A stretch of 64,000 nt of DNA from Thermoplasmata archaeon (GTDB lineage Archaea; Thermoplasmatota; Thermoplasmata; Methanomassiliicoccales; Methanomethylophilaceae): the NCBI GenBank assembly GCA_015063125.1, contig SUTB01000004.1, positions 1 to 64,000 on the forward strand. The letters are read 5' to 3'. Below, in pieces: positions 27,712 to 36,353 of the stretch. Every line of letters starts with the position of its first letter. Positions within the stretch are counted from its first letter, which is position 1. A model generated the notes under the pieces. That model was not told the origin of the DNA. It saw only the letters and a list, made by a program, of their open reading frames with translations, and made no database searches. The position numbers and the translations under genes are program-made.

Positions 27712-28451
27712 CCCTTCCTGTCGATCAATGATGCGATATAGCCCGCACCGAAGCCGTTGTCTATGTTCACGACGCTGACCGTTGATGCACAGGAATTCAT
27801 CATAGCCAGCAATGCTGTCAATCCTTCGAAGGATGCCCCGTATCCCACCGATGTCGGAACTGCGATGACCGGTACGCTAACCAATCCTCCGACGACACTC
27901 GGGAGAGCTCCCTCCATTCCTGCGGCCACAACTACAGCGGTGGCCCCCATTATCGTATCCGCATCGGAGAGCAGACGGTGTATGCCCGCCACACCGGCAT
28001 CGTACAGGCGCTTCACCTTGCATCCGAGGATCTCAGCGGTAACCGCCGCCTCCTCGGCGACAGGTATGTCGCTGGTGCCTGCGCAGACTACGCAGACGTA
28101 TGATTCCCTCTCTGCATCGGGAACCCTTCCCAAGATGCAGATCCTTGCATCCTGATGATAGTATGATTCCAATCCGGATGATTCCGCAAGATCATGGACC
28201 TCCTTCCCGCAGCGGGTGACCATTACGCATTCCGACCCGTTCTCAAGCAGAGTGGAGGCGATCTTGACGCACTGCTCCGGAGTCTTGCTAGCGCCGTAGA
28301 TGACCTCCGAAACACCCTGTCTGGACCTCCTCTGTGTGTCCACCTTTGCGAACCCAAGATCGACGAACGGTCTGGAGCGCAGCATGCGCTCCGCATCATC
28401 GACTGACATGCTGCCGTCCCTAACGGCCTCCAGGATCTCCTTCGGATTCAT
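27708..28451 (-). CDS. larB: nickel-pincer cofactor biosynthesis protein LarB
   Basis: Carboxylates and hydrolyses nicotinic acid adenine dinucleotide, the first step to the nickel-pincer nucleotide. The C-terminal half is a PurE-like fold with CAGTSDIPVAEEA. The length is 247 aa. The ATG at 28451 is used; it overlaps the larE stop (28448) by 4 nt. A longer open frame upstream lies inside larE and is an artefact. Confidence 0.93.
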   Translation of the reverse strand: MNPKEILEAVRDGSMSVDDAERMLRSRPFVDLGFAKVDTQRRSRQGVSEVIYGASKTPEQCVKIASTLLENGSECVMVTRCGKEVHDLAESSGLESYYHQDARICILGRVPDAERESYVCVVCAGTSDIPVAEEAAVTAEILGCKVKRLYDAGVAGIHRLLSDADTIMGATAVVVAAGMEGALPSVVGGLVSVPVIAVPTSVGYGASFEGLTALLAMMNSCASTVSVVNIDNGFGAGYIASLIDRKG

Positions 28452-29215
28452 AGCTGCGACCTCCTTATTCCGTATGAGACGGAATCGTAGTACTTCAGAA
28501 GCGTCTTCTCCACCTTGTGGCGCTTCTTGTCCAGCAGGTCGTTCTGTTCCATCTCCGTCTCCAACAGGGCCCCATCCCCTATGGTACGGACCCTGAAGTC
28601 CCTGAAGCCCAGCTCCCTGATGTCCGCCTCGGCATCCTCGGTACGGATCAGAAGCTCGCGGGTGATGGCGGTACCGTGCGGTATGCGCGTGGCCAGACAT
28701 GAATCGGACGGCATGTCCCATGTAGGAAGGCCTGCCTTCTTGGAAAGTTCCCTGATGTCCTGCTTGGAGAGCCCGGCCTCCTTCAGCGGGGACCTTATGC
28801 CCAGCTCCCCCAGGACCCTCATTCCCGGCCTCTCGCCGATATCATCAGATGCGTTGGTCCCGTCGAGTATGACCTTCCTACCATCCTCCTTGGCCTCCTC
28901 GGATATCAGGTTCATGATCATCTTCTTGCAGAGGTAGCAGCGCTCCTCCGTGTTCTCGAGGATCTCGTCCCTGGACATCACGTCGAAATGGATGACGCTC
29001 AGATCGAATCCCAACGAGGATGCCAGTTCCGTCGCCCTCCTCATCTCCCTCTCGGTCTGGAATGCCCCCTTGACGAAGTAGGGTATGACGTCCAATCCCA
29101 ACTCCCCGCATGCGTAGAGGACGTATGTGGAATCGGCGCCTCCTGAGAAAGCCATGGCCGGACGCTTGACGTCGGAAAGGACCTTCTGGAGACTCTCGGG
29201 CACGTTGGAGGACAT
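28448..29215 (-). CDS. larE: ATP-dependent sacrificial sulfur transferase LarE
   Basis: Adenylates the carboxylates of the LarB product and donates sulfur. The PP-loop AFSGGADST is at about residues 22-30, a CYLCK pair follows near 93, and a Cys in SCLATR corresponds to the region of the sacrificial cysteine in known LarE proteins. The 255-aa length is normal. First gene of larE-larB-larC, divergent from L15e. No larA (lactate racemase) or other NPN enzyme is in the window. Confidence 0.92.
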   Translation of the reverse strand: MSSNVPESLQKVLSDVKRPAMAFSGGADSTYVLYACGELGLDVIPYFVKGAFQTEREMRRATELASSLGFDLSVIHFDVMSRDEILENTEERCYLCKKMIMNLISEEAKEDGRKVILDGTNASDDIGERPGMRVLGELGIRSPLKEAGLSKQDIRELSKKAGLPTWDMPSDSCLATRIPHGTAITRELLIRTEDAEADIRELGFRDFRVRTIGDGALLETEMEQNDLLDKKRHKVEKTLLKYYDSVSYGIRRSQL

Positions 29216-29286
29216 CTTGATCGGACAGCGTATAACCGTCCTGAGATTTTATCCCTTTATTCGCGAACCTAAATGCGCGCACTATC

Positions 29287-29339
29287 CCCTTTATATACGA
29301 CCTAGTCATCCCCTAATCCTGTGAGACGTTTAGCCTCAC
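29287..29339 (+). promoter_or_regulatory. promoter and leader hairpin of the L15e gene
   Basis: A TATA element (CTTTATATAC, about 29289-29298) should start transcription near 29318, giving a leader of about 65 nt. At 29321-29339 a GTGAG/CTCAC stem with a 9-nt loop lies at the expected 5' end. The SD AAGGTGAT at 29373-29380 precedes the ATG at 29385. Confidence 0.45.
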
Positions 29340-29384
29340 GAACGGAAATGTGCCGTGAAAGGTGAATCCGTAAAGGTGATTAAA

Positions 29385-30008
29385 ATGAGCGAAGAGACTC
29401 AGGAAACACGCCCGGTCAACGGGAAGAGCATGTACAGCTACATCGCTGATGCATGGGACGTACCCGAGAAATCATACGTCAAGGCATTGAACTACGAGCG
29501 CCGCATCAAGTGGAGGAAGGAGGAGAACTTCGTCCGCGTCGACAAGCCCACCCGTCTGGACAGGGCCAGAGCACTCGGATACAAGGCCAAGCAGGGATAC
29601 GTCATCGTAAGGGCGAGGGTCAGGAAGGGATCCTTCCGCAAGAGGGCCATCGTCACAGGTAGGAGAGCAAAGAGGAAGGGAATCAACCAGATCATCACCG
29701 GCAAGAGCATCCAGAGGATGGCCGAGGAGAGGACTGCGAAGAGATACCCCAACCTCGAGGTTCTGAACTCCTACTGGGTAGGTGCAGACGGACAGCAGGA
29801 GTGGTATGAGGTCATCCTCGTCGATCCCGCACACCCCGTCATCAAGGCCGACCCCAAGATCAACTGGATCTGCGAGAAGACACACACCAACCGTGTCTAC
29901 CGCGGAAAGACCTCCGCCGGACAGAAGGGACGTGGAATGAGGCACACCGGAAAGGGTGCTGAGAAGGCCAGACCCTCGGTCAAGGCGAACCAGAGAAGAA
30001 TCAAGTGA
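29385..30008 (+). CDS. rpl15e: 50S ribosomal protein L15e
   Basis: Archaeal/eukaryotic large-subunit protein, 207 aa, with the conserved SMYSYIADAW start, the basic VRARVRKGSFRKRA segment and the RGMRHTGKGAEKARPS tail. The ATG at 29385 with a GGTGA SD is preferred to an in-frame GTG at 29355. Monocistronic, followed by a GNRA-loop terminator. Confidence 0.96.
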   Translation: MSEETQETRPVNGKSMYSYIADAWDVPEKSYVKALNYERRIKWRKEENFVRVDKPTRLDRARALGYKAKQGYVIVRARVRKGSFRKRAIVTGRRAKRKGINQIITGKSIQRMAEERTAKRYPNLEVLNSYWVGADGQQEWYEVILVDPAHPVIKADPKINWICEKTHTNRVYRGKTSAGQKGRGMRHTGKGAEKARPSVKANQRRIK

Positions 30009-30038
30009 TCTCACTTACGTTCAGGTAAAACCATTTAA

Positions 30039-30054
30039 CCGCCCGCAAGGGCGG
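30039..30054 (+). terminator. terminator of the L15e gene
   Basis: Perfect stem CCGCCC/GGGCGG closed by a GCAA (GNRA) tetraloop and followed by a T-rich stretch (ATATTTCTTGTTTTT). It lies 30 bp after the stop. Confidence 0.7.
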
Positions 30055-30081
30055 ATATTTCTTGTTTTTGCTCTAAAGGAT

Positions 30082-30927
30082 TCAGAGGCCTTTGGTTATG
30101 GTCTCGAAAAAAACATGGACTTCTTCGTCGGTCATTCCGATGGTCGGGAAGAATACAGGGAGCTCATACTGACTGACATCCACGCCCTCCAGGTCCTTGA
30201 GGTCAGTCCCCATGACGATTCCAAGGATCTTCTTCTCGTCGTCCTTCTCTGGATTGAACTTCCTCAGGTAGGTATCGTACTGCTTCAGGGGAGAGAAGTC
30301 CCCGTCGCCTCTGATCATGACCCTGCATCCACGCTTCATCATCAGCCATGCGGACACGATGCTCCTCTCAGAACCGTCGATGTCTGCGATGACCTTGCCC
30401 TGCGTCCCCACCGGGAGTCCCGCGTGGCATCTGATGTAATCCTGGAAGATGAACGCGCGGTTGTCGCGGGCCTCCACGAAGAACACCACGTCGGGATCCG
30501 TGAGATCGACCTTGACGCCCTTGTCCTCATTGGCGAGGAATATGGCGGAGCCTATCTCCTTGCCCATGTCGAGGCTTGTGTATCCCTGTGTTCCCTCCCT
30601 GCGTGCCTTGACAGCGAAGGACTGCCCCTCGGACAGCCTTGACAGGGAATATTCCGCACCGGTGCGGCACATGTCCTCCATCTTGGAGGAGCACTCTTCT
30701 GCAATGGATATGGAGGCGATTCCGAAGACCTTCCTGGCGGATCTCACCGCGGCATCGATATCTGTGGCCTCTATGTAGAATCTCGCACCCTTGTTGGTGA
30801 CCAGTGCCTCGACCCCGTCCTCCATGAGCATGTTGAGCATGTTATCCTTCAGCGTGCTCTCGAACCTCTTGCGGACAGGTGTGCTCTTCAACCCGATCTC
30901 AGCGTATCTAACGAGTAATATGGCCAC
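30082..30927 (-). CDS. ThiI-like THUMP protein with degenerate PP-loop
   Basis: A 281-aa protein with the ferredoxin-like plus THUMP N-terminus of the tRNA 4-thiouridine synthase ThiI (LVRYAEIGLKS; VFGIASIS; DLTDPDVVFFVE). The following domain keeps AWLMMKRGCRV, but where ThiI has an SGGxDS ATP-pyrophosphatase loop it has DIDGSERS. It is also short for ThiI. It should bind tRNA but is unlikely to adenylate uridine. The start is GTG at 30927, about 26 nt from a TATA-like TTTTAT, probably leaderless. Confidence 0.72.
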   Translation of the reverse strand: MAILLVRYAEIGLKSTPVRKRFESTLKDNMLNMLMEDGVEALVTNKGARFYIEATDIDAAVRSARKVFGIASISIAEECSSKMEDMCRTGAEYSLSRLSEGQSFAVKARREGTQGYTSLDMGKEIGSAIFLANEDKGVKVDLTDPDVVFFVEARDNRAFIFQDYIRCHAGLPVGTQGKVIADIDGSERSIVSAWLMMKRGCRVMIRGDGDFSPLKQYDTYLRKFNPEKDDEKKILGIVMGTDLKDLEGVDVSQYELPVFFPTIGMTDEEVHVFFETITKGL

Positions 30928-30983
30928 GGCTTTGAATCGGGGTTGCGGATAAAACTATATCGCCCGATTAGATGCTGTTTTCC

Positions 30984-31805
30984 ATGGAGATCCTCATCCT
31001 TTTGGGACTGATAGCCCTCGGAGCGGGAGCCGGCGTCATGGGTGCGCTCTTCGGATTGGGGGGCGGAGTGATATTCGTCCCCGTTCTGATGCTCGCATTC
31101 GGTATGGCGCCCGCCGAAGCGGCTGCCGTCAGCCTGGTGGGGATCGTGGCAGGGTCCGTTGGGGCGTCCAGCGTATTCGTAGAGAAAGGGCTGGCCAACA
31201 TCCGTCTCGGATTGATGCTCGAGGTGACCACCACCATAGGTGCCGTGGCCGGAGCTTTGATCGCGGGATATCTGCAGGAATGGCTACTGAGCCTGATCTT
31301 CTGCGCCGTGATGATCTACAGTGGTATCAGGATGATACTCAGTCCAGAGAGGGTCGTGGAACCAAACGGTAACGGAGGCAAGATGTGCTTCGAATACAAG
31401 GACGAGGCCAGCGGCGAGTGCATCTCGTATCATGTGCAAAACGCCGGCACAGGCAGTTTGGCATGTGTGTTCGCGGGAATGATGTCCTCCATGACTGGAG
31501 TCGGAGGGGGAGCCATCAAGGTCCCCGTGATGAATCTGATAATGCACGTCCCCATGAAGGCAGCCAGTTCAACGAGCAGCTACATGATCGGGATCACCGC
31601 GTTCTCCGGCGCCATAACCTACTTCTTCAGCGGTCAACTCGACCTGACCTTCGCGGGAGGCGTGGCCATAGGTGCATTCATAGGTGCATTGTTGGGAACG
31701 TACCTGGCGAGGAAGCTGGACACCAAATACATCAGGAGATACTTCTCGGTGGTCCTATTCTTTATGGCCACTCTCGTACTTCTGCGTGTGGGAGGGATAC
31801 TGTGA
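30984..31805 (+). CDS. TauE/SafE-family membrane transporter
   Basis: A 273-aa protein with about eight membrane helices in two related halves, each beginning with a Gly-rich motif (ALFGLGGGVIFVPV and MTGVGGGAIKVPV). The family exports sulfite, sulfonates or other organic anions; the substrate here is unknown. The ATG at 30984 is 26-27 nt past a TATA element (CTATAT), so a leaderless start is likely; 30972 is an alternative. The DUF1634 gene follows and overlaps or abuts its stop. Confidence 0.88.
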   Translation: MEILILLGLIALGAGAGVMGALFGLGGGVIFVPVLMLAFGMAPAEAAAVSLVGIVAGSVGASSVFVEKGLANIRLGLMLEVTTTIGAVAGALIAGYLQEWLLSLIFCAVMIYSGIRMILSPERVVEPNGNGGKMCFEYKDEASGECISYHVQNAGTGSLACVFAGMMSSMTGVGGGAIKVPVMNLIMHVPMKAASSTSSYMIGITAFSGAITYFFSGQLDLTFAGGVAIGAFIGALLGTYLARKLDTKYIRRYFSVVLFFMATLVLLRVGGIL

Positions 31806-31807
31806 AC

Positions 31808-32059
31808 ATGAACAAGGCGATAGCATGGACCCTCCGCATCGGAATCGTATTGGGACTGATCCTGATCGTTATAGGGGAGTTCATGACGGAAGGCAACCCT
31901 TTCCTTTACTACGGAGTACTAATCCTGATAACGTCCCCGATGTTCGCAGTTGTGACTGCATTCATAGGCCTTATCCTCGAGAAGGATTGGAAATGGGCTG
32001 CCGTGGCAGGCGTCGTTGTGGCGATTGTTGTCTCTGGTGCATTCCTGGCCATGATGTGA
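31808..32059 (+). CDS. DUF1634 small membrane protein
   Basis: An 83-aa protein with three hydrophobic helices (about residues 6-24, 33-52 and 57-82) and the family core FIGLILEKDW. DUF1634 proteins are regularly encoded beside TauE/SafE transporters and may be an accessory subunit. A GTG at 31802 that overlaps the upstream stop is an alternative start. A decayed C-terminal copy lies at 34596-34718. Confidence 0.82.
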   Translation: MNKAIAWTLRIGIVLGLILIVIGEFMTEGNPFLYYGVLILITSPMFAVVTAFIGLILEKDWKWAAVAGVVVAIVVSGAFLAMM

Positions 32060-32515
32060 CCACGCTGGATCGACGGTTCGTATATTGTATTTAGCGAGCC
32101 AAATTATAATGATGATTTTGCCACTTTTTCCGCATATATTATGAATTTACATGATTTATTATGTTCATTTATAGGAAGTACTTACTTTAAATGAGTTTTA
32201 TTTCTAAACTTTAGATTGTACAAAATCAGCTCAAACATCGATGAAAAACAACGTTACAACGAACCCCCACAACGGTCCAGGTAAGAGAAATGGGGTCCGA
32301 TGAAGCGAGAAGTACTTTCGCCGTCACAGCGGTGCCGCTTATGTTAGTGGTATACTCAGTACTGATGATGGAAGAGTTGGATGCAGGGGATTTACATCTC
32401 CGGTCCGACTCTAATCGTATCAAAACCTTGTTATCGAACGCAACTATGTACCTGCACGGGTTAACGGCCAATGTTTCCGACCCCCTTTATACGCTCCTAT
32501 GACGTCCCTTTACCC
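32060..32515. other. AT-rich intergenic region without a recognised gene
   Basis: About 455 bp. The left half (32080-32220) is very AT-rich with several TATA-like stretches. The right half holds short open frames on both strands (for example + 32290-32502, 70 codons) that match no family I know and have no clear SD. A TATA (CTTTATAC, 32485-32492) about 27 nt before 32516 is the probable promoter of the next gene. Confidence 0.4.
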
Positions 32516-32803
32516 ATGACCGAAGTAGCATGCAACACGTCCAAATCCATCTGTTCGGCCAGCCAGTACAGGATAAGGCTGGAAGAGAAGCTGAAAGCCC
32601 TTCTGGGCGAAGAAAGGATAGCCGGCACCCTCGACCCTTACATCAACAGGGCGGCCGATTCCGGGAAGATCAGCGCAGAGGATGCGGAGACCCTTCTGAA
32701 GATATCGAAGTACATCGACCATTCCTACACAACCTGCGACGGCTGCAGGCTGATGACCTTCGACAGGCTGAAATCCTGGTCGGAGGTCGTGGAGAGGATC
32801 TGA
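32516..32803 (+). CDS. hypothetical small helical protein
   Basis: A 95-aa, largely helical, charged protein with two Cys near the start (residues 6 and 13) and a later CDGC pair near 76-79, which could bind a metal. No membrane helix. The ATG at 32516 is about 27 nt after a TATA box, implying a leaderless mRNA. It is convergent with the NCS2 permease gene. Family not recognised. Confidence 0.6.
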   Translation: MTEVACNTSKSICSASQYRIRLEEKLKALLGEERIAGTLDPYINRAADSGKISAEDAETLLKISKYIDHSYTTCDGCRLMTFDRLKSWSEVVERI

Positions 32804-32882
32804 TCCGATCATCAATCACACTTACGGATGCACAGCATCCTTTTTCAGCAGATCCCCTGACGCTGAATGCCCTGCCGATGGA

Positions 32883-34274
32883 TCAGGGTGTGAACTCGTA
32901 AAGGAGAATGAAGTGCACCAGGAATATTATCTCGAATGCCCACAGGACCAGTGAGATGTCTCTCCATTTGCCCTCTGCCACCATGCAGATGATGTAAGCG
33001 AACGTTCCCAGAGCGATTCCATTGGTTATCGATCCCGACAAGCCCATCATGAACAGCGTGACGAACACCGTTGCGATGGTGGTGTAATCGTTCCATTCTA
33101 TCTCCCTCAGGGCGGTGATCATGGCCAAACCCACGAGGAACAACGCACCCACCGTACATGCCGGCGTGATTATGGCGAATGCCGGTACGAAGAACAGCAT
33201 GGCCATGAACAACAGTCCTACAACGACCGCCATCAGTCCCGTCCTGGCCCCAGCGGCTATACCGGTGCTTGACTCGATGAAAGAAGTGGTGGTGGAAGTA
33301 CCTGCGACGGCACCGAAGACGGTCGCTACCGCGTCGACCTCCAGGGCCTTCTCGTTGCCCTTGATCTCCCCGTCCTCGTCCATGATGCCGGCGGAACGCG
33401 AGACCCCGACTATGGTCCCCGTAGTATCGAACATATCGATGATCAGCAGAGATATGATGGATACTATGAACGCCGACCACATCGTGCCCTCGATCGACCC
33501 TATATCGAACACGACACCGAACAACCCGAAATCAGGCATACTGATGAGATCCGTTATAGCGGCCGTTCCCACTCCTGGGATGAGCTGCGCCCCGTTGACG
33601 ACCGTATCCCAACCGAACAGGGCCCCTCCGACAAATCCGATGATGATGGTCGCTATGATACCGATCAGGACGGCTCCCCAGCTATTCCTGGCCCAGAAGA
33701 ACATCGTTATGACGATGCAGGCCAAGGCGAGAAGCGTACCGGGTGCAGATAGGTCGCCGAGCTCCAGAGCGGAACCGGTCGCATGAATGATAATTCCTGC
33801 GTTAAACAGTCCGACGACCACGATGAAGAATCCTATACCTGCGGTGATCGCCAGTTTCATCACCATCGGTATGGCCTGAAGGATCTTCATTCTAAGACCG
33901 CTGACCGTCAGGATGAAGAAGGCGATACCGGAGATGAGGACAATGAGCAATGCCTGGGGATAGCTGAATCCCATGCTCAGGACGACTGTGTACGAGACGA
34001 ATGCGTTGATACCCATTCCGGGGGCCAAAGCTATCGGGAATCTCGCATACAGCCCCATGAGTATACATGAGACGCATGAGGCCAGTGCCGTGGCGGTTAC
34101 AAGCTGGCCGAACAGTTCTTCTCCCGCAGCCGGAGCCAGAATACTCGGGTTGACCGCGAGGATGTAGAACATCGCAAGGAAGGTTATGACTCCTCCCTTG
34201 ATCTCGGTCTTCAAGTCCGAGCCCCTCTCGGTTATGTGGAAGAAATTGTCTATCTTGACCGACAGCTCGGACAT
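32883..34274 (-). CDS. NCS2-family purine permease (AzgA-like)
   Basis: A 463-aa transporter with about 12-14 membrane helices. The N-terminus KTEIKGGVITFLAMFYILAV and the central FDTTGTIVGVSRSAG match the AzgA/guanine-hypoxanthine-adenine permease subgroup. It probably salvages purine bases by proton symport. Monocistronic; TATAAATT lies about 25-30 nt upstream of the ATG. Confidence 0.9.
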   Translation of the reverse strand: MSELSVKIDNFFHITERGSDLKTEIKGGVITFLAMFYILAVNPSILAPAAGEELFGQLVTATALASCVSCILMGLYARFPIALAPGMGINAFVSYTVVLSMGFSYPQALLIVLISGIAFFILTVSGLRMKILQAIPMVMKLAITAGIGFFIVVVGLFNAGIIIHATGSALELGDLSAPGTLLALACIVITMFFWARNSWGAVLIGIIATIIIGFVGGALFGWDTVVNGAQLIPGVGTAAITDLISMPDFGLFGVVFDIGSIEGTMWSAFIVSIISLLIIDMFDTTGTIVGVSRSAGIMDEDGEIKGNEKALEVDAVATVFGAVAGTSTTTSFIESSTGIAAGARTGLMAVVVGLLFMAMLFFVPAFAIITPACTVGALFLVGLAMITALREIEWNDYTTIATVFVTLFMMGLSGSITNGIALGTFAYIICMVAEGKWRDISLVLWAFEIIFLVHFILLYEFTP

Positions 34275-34595
34275 GAATAATAAACCCGCCTATACGCTAT
34301 AAATTGGTTATGTCTCGCTCGTGACAAAAATGAACAATATGGTGTTATGGAGAACGGATTGCCAGTACGATCGGACATTAAATGGAATAAATGATGCAAG
34401 GGAAGGTTTGCACAACCCCCTAGCATTTCCGAAAAAGCACCAAAAACACCGATTTTTGACCCCAATCACATCGAACGTCTTGCACCAAAACCAGTACCAT
34501 TTATTAGTGCAAAGCACACCCACTCCAGTCACAATCCGACCATCGAGTAGCGAGCCTCCTGCGAGTATTTCTCAGGACAAACGAGTGAAGAAAAG

Positions 34596-34718
34596 GTCAT
34601 ATTCGCAGTCATAGCAGCGCTGATAGGTCTAATCAGAGAGAAGGACTGGTTCCGGGCACTCATCGAGATCATAGTCTTGTCCATAGTAGTATCTGGAACG
34701 GTACTAGCGGCGCTGTGA
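34596..34718 (+). pseudogene. remnant of a DUF1634 gene
   Basis: Forty codons plus TGA encode a stretch closely matching the last 39 residues of the intact DUF1634 protein at 31808-32059: both share a GLI-x-EKDW core, an IVVSG motif and the same end point. The open frame extends upstream only to a TAG at 34548 and has no start or homologous N-terminus. It is best read as a truncated duplicate. The rest of 34275-34595 holds nothing I recognise. Confidence 0.7.
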
Positions 34719-34803
34719 TCTGACCTATAATTCTATTCGATTCGGGTATAACGCAGCTCATGTAGACTTGATGCCCCATTAGCAGGAAGGAATGGCCAGT
34801 AAC

Positions 34804-34842
34804 AAAAATATGCGGTAATAACGCTCGCTTTTGTCAAGTAAA
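34804..34842. repeat. 39-bp dispersed repeat, copy 2
   Basis: Matches 35 of 39 positions of the copy at 39-77, all differences being transitions. An inverted repeat ACAAAA/TTTTGT brackets the centre. It lies 7 bp beyond the terminator of the minus-strand gene at 34882-36099, the same placement as copy 1. Confidence 0.6.
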
Positions 34843-34848
34843 AATGAA

Positions 34849-34872
34849 GGGCAGGACCGTCTGGTCCCGCCC
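34849..34872 (-). terminator. hairpin terminator after the 405-aa secreted protein gene
   Basis: Stem GGGC-A-GGACC / GGTCC-C-GCCC with a 4-nt loop and one A/C mismatch, 10 bp after the stop. On the minus strand a T-rich run (TTCATTTTTAC) follows. Confidence 0.65.
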
Positions 34873-34881
34873 TGAAAGGTT

Positions 34882-36099
34882 TCACTCTGCCAGTTTGAAG
34901 ACATTGTTGAAGATCATGTAGGTGCCGGCGGCGTTATCCGCTGTTCCGACAATCGTGATCTTCTTAAGGTCCTTAGATATCGTTCCGAAGTAATATCCCC
35001 AGAACGTTTCTCCGTTGTTATCGTAGACCGATTCCATATAGAAACTGTAGCCAGATTCGTTGGGGAAAAGCATCGCACCAAAATAAGAATCCCCCTCGGG
35101 CGCAAACAAGGTGACCTCTATAACGTTAGTGTTGGGATCGACAAAGTCGAACGTTATGGCCACTTCGTCCTCCATAGACCTCAGAACTACTCCATTCTCC
35201 TCGACATATGCGTTGAAGGTTCCCTCGTAACGCTTGCCCCAAAGGGTGCTGGGGGCCTTCACGACTTTGCTCTCGTCACCGTAACATACCTGCCAAAGTT
35301 CGATATCGCCGTTGGTATTGTCGTAGGATGCTGTATATATGACCCCGTCCTCGATATGCACCATATCGATAAGGCAGGTGTCGCTATCATAATCTGAGAT
35401 TGCCATCCAGTCATTAGGCGATACCTTCACCGCGACGAAATCGAGGTCGGTTTGGTCACCGTGAGAGTTGTAGAACATAATACCGGGCTTGACCCCGTTG
35501 ATCGTCAGGTAGCGGTTCTCGGAAAGGTGGTCGATGATACCATCTTCGGTGTACTGGTTCGCAATGAAAGCCTCGTACACATCACCTTCTTGGAATTCGT
35601 AGGAATCTCCCCATGAAGCCTCCCTCGATCCCGCCACGAGCCTGTCACCGGGATCCTGACGCTCGAAGATCATTCTGGCCACACCGATATAGCCGTCAAG
35701 GAACGATGAGACTATGATTGTATCCTCAATCTTGGTCAATATGGACGTGTTCGTGAAATCCCAAATGCCACCAGTCATCATCGTGTTGCCGTTGGCCACA
35801 CAGATATATTCACTGCCATCCAGATGCATGGAGTATATCCCGTCTCCGATCTCCTCGAAGGTCGCGACCTCGTCCCACAGATACTTCGGATCGTACGTCT
35901 CATATACGGTGCTGCCGTCATCGTCATAGTACCCTTCGGCATACGATGCTAGATGCCAATCGCCATCCAGATCCATCTCCTTCTGTCCGCCGTCGTAGAC
36001 GATAAATGAAGCAAATAACACCAGCACAACTGCCGCCACAGTCACCGCAAAAGGCGAAATCTTGCGCAGTTTTCCAGCATTATCAATCTGTTCTGTCAT
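34882..36099 (-). CDS. membrane-anchored extracellular protein of unknown function
   Basis: A 405-aa protein with one N-terminal membrane helix (about residues 16-35) preceded by a short charged segment, then a large beta-rich exterior domain full of Asp, Tyr and Trp. Recurrent G-D-x-Y/W and D-G-x-I-Y motifs suggest repeated beta-hairpins or a propeller-like/lipocalin-like fold; I do not recognise the family. Monocistronic, with a terminator and the 39-bp repeat downstream. Confidence 0.65.
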   Translation of the reverse strand: MTEQIDNAGKLRKISPFAVTVAAVVLVLFASFIVYDGGQKEMDLDGDWHLASYAEGYYDDDGSTVYETYDPKYLWDEVATFEEIGDGIYSMHLDGSEYICVANGNTMMTGGIWDFTNTSILTKIEDTIIVSSFLDGYIGVARMIFERQDPGDRLVAGSREASWGDSYEFQEGDVYEAFIANQYTEDGIIDHLSENRYLTINGVKPGIMFYNSHGDQTDLDFVAVKVSPNDWMAISDYDSDTCLIDMVHIEDGVIYTASYDNTNGDIELWQVCYGDESKVVKAPSTLWGKRYEGTFNAYVEENGVVLRSMEDEVAITFDFVDPNTNVIEVTLFAPEGDSYFGAMLFPNESGYSFYMESVYDNNGETFWGYYFGTISKDLKKITIVGTADNAAGTYMIFNNVFKLAE

Positions 36100-36158
36100 G
36101 AACCTGTGTTAGAACTACATCGGTTAAATATTATGCTCGATTAGGTCATAATCAAAAG

Positions 36159-36246
36159 TGGTGCAAGGGAAGGGATTTGAACCCTCGAACTCCTACGAGA
36201 ATAGGCCCTGAACCTATCTCCTTTGGCCAGGCTCGGATACCCTTGC
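36159..36246 (-). tRNA. tRNA-Leu (anticodon CAG)
   Basis: Minus-strand class II tRNA: acceptor GCAAGGG/CCCTTGC, anticodon loop TTCAGGG in an ATAGG/CCTAT stem, a long variable arm and T arm GGGTTCAAATCCC. The discriminator is A and CCA is encoded. Confidence 0.96.
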
Positions 36247-36353
36247 ACGTCAGGCCAATGACTGTGAATACATCCTTGTATAAAAGTAAGATGGAAAGGC
36301 CCGCCCCGTTCCCGGGACAGGGTTTCGAGGTTCTGAAGAAGTTCAGAAAACCA

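Noticed and set aside
32226-32502. Short overlapping frames on both strands in the AT-rich gap
   Set aside because: No recognisable family, no clear SD or promoter spacing, and both strands are equally open.
34321-34614. 97-codon plus-strand frame upstream of the DUF1634 remnant
   Set aside because: Low-complexity composition, no domain, and it overlaps the remnant in another frame.
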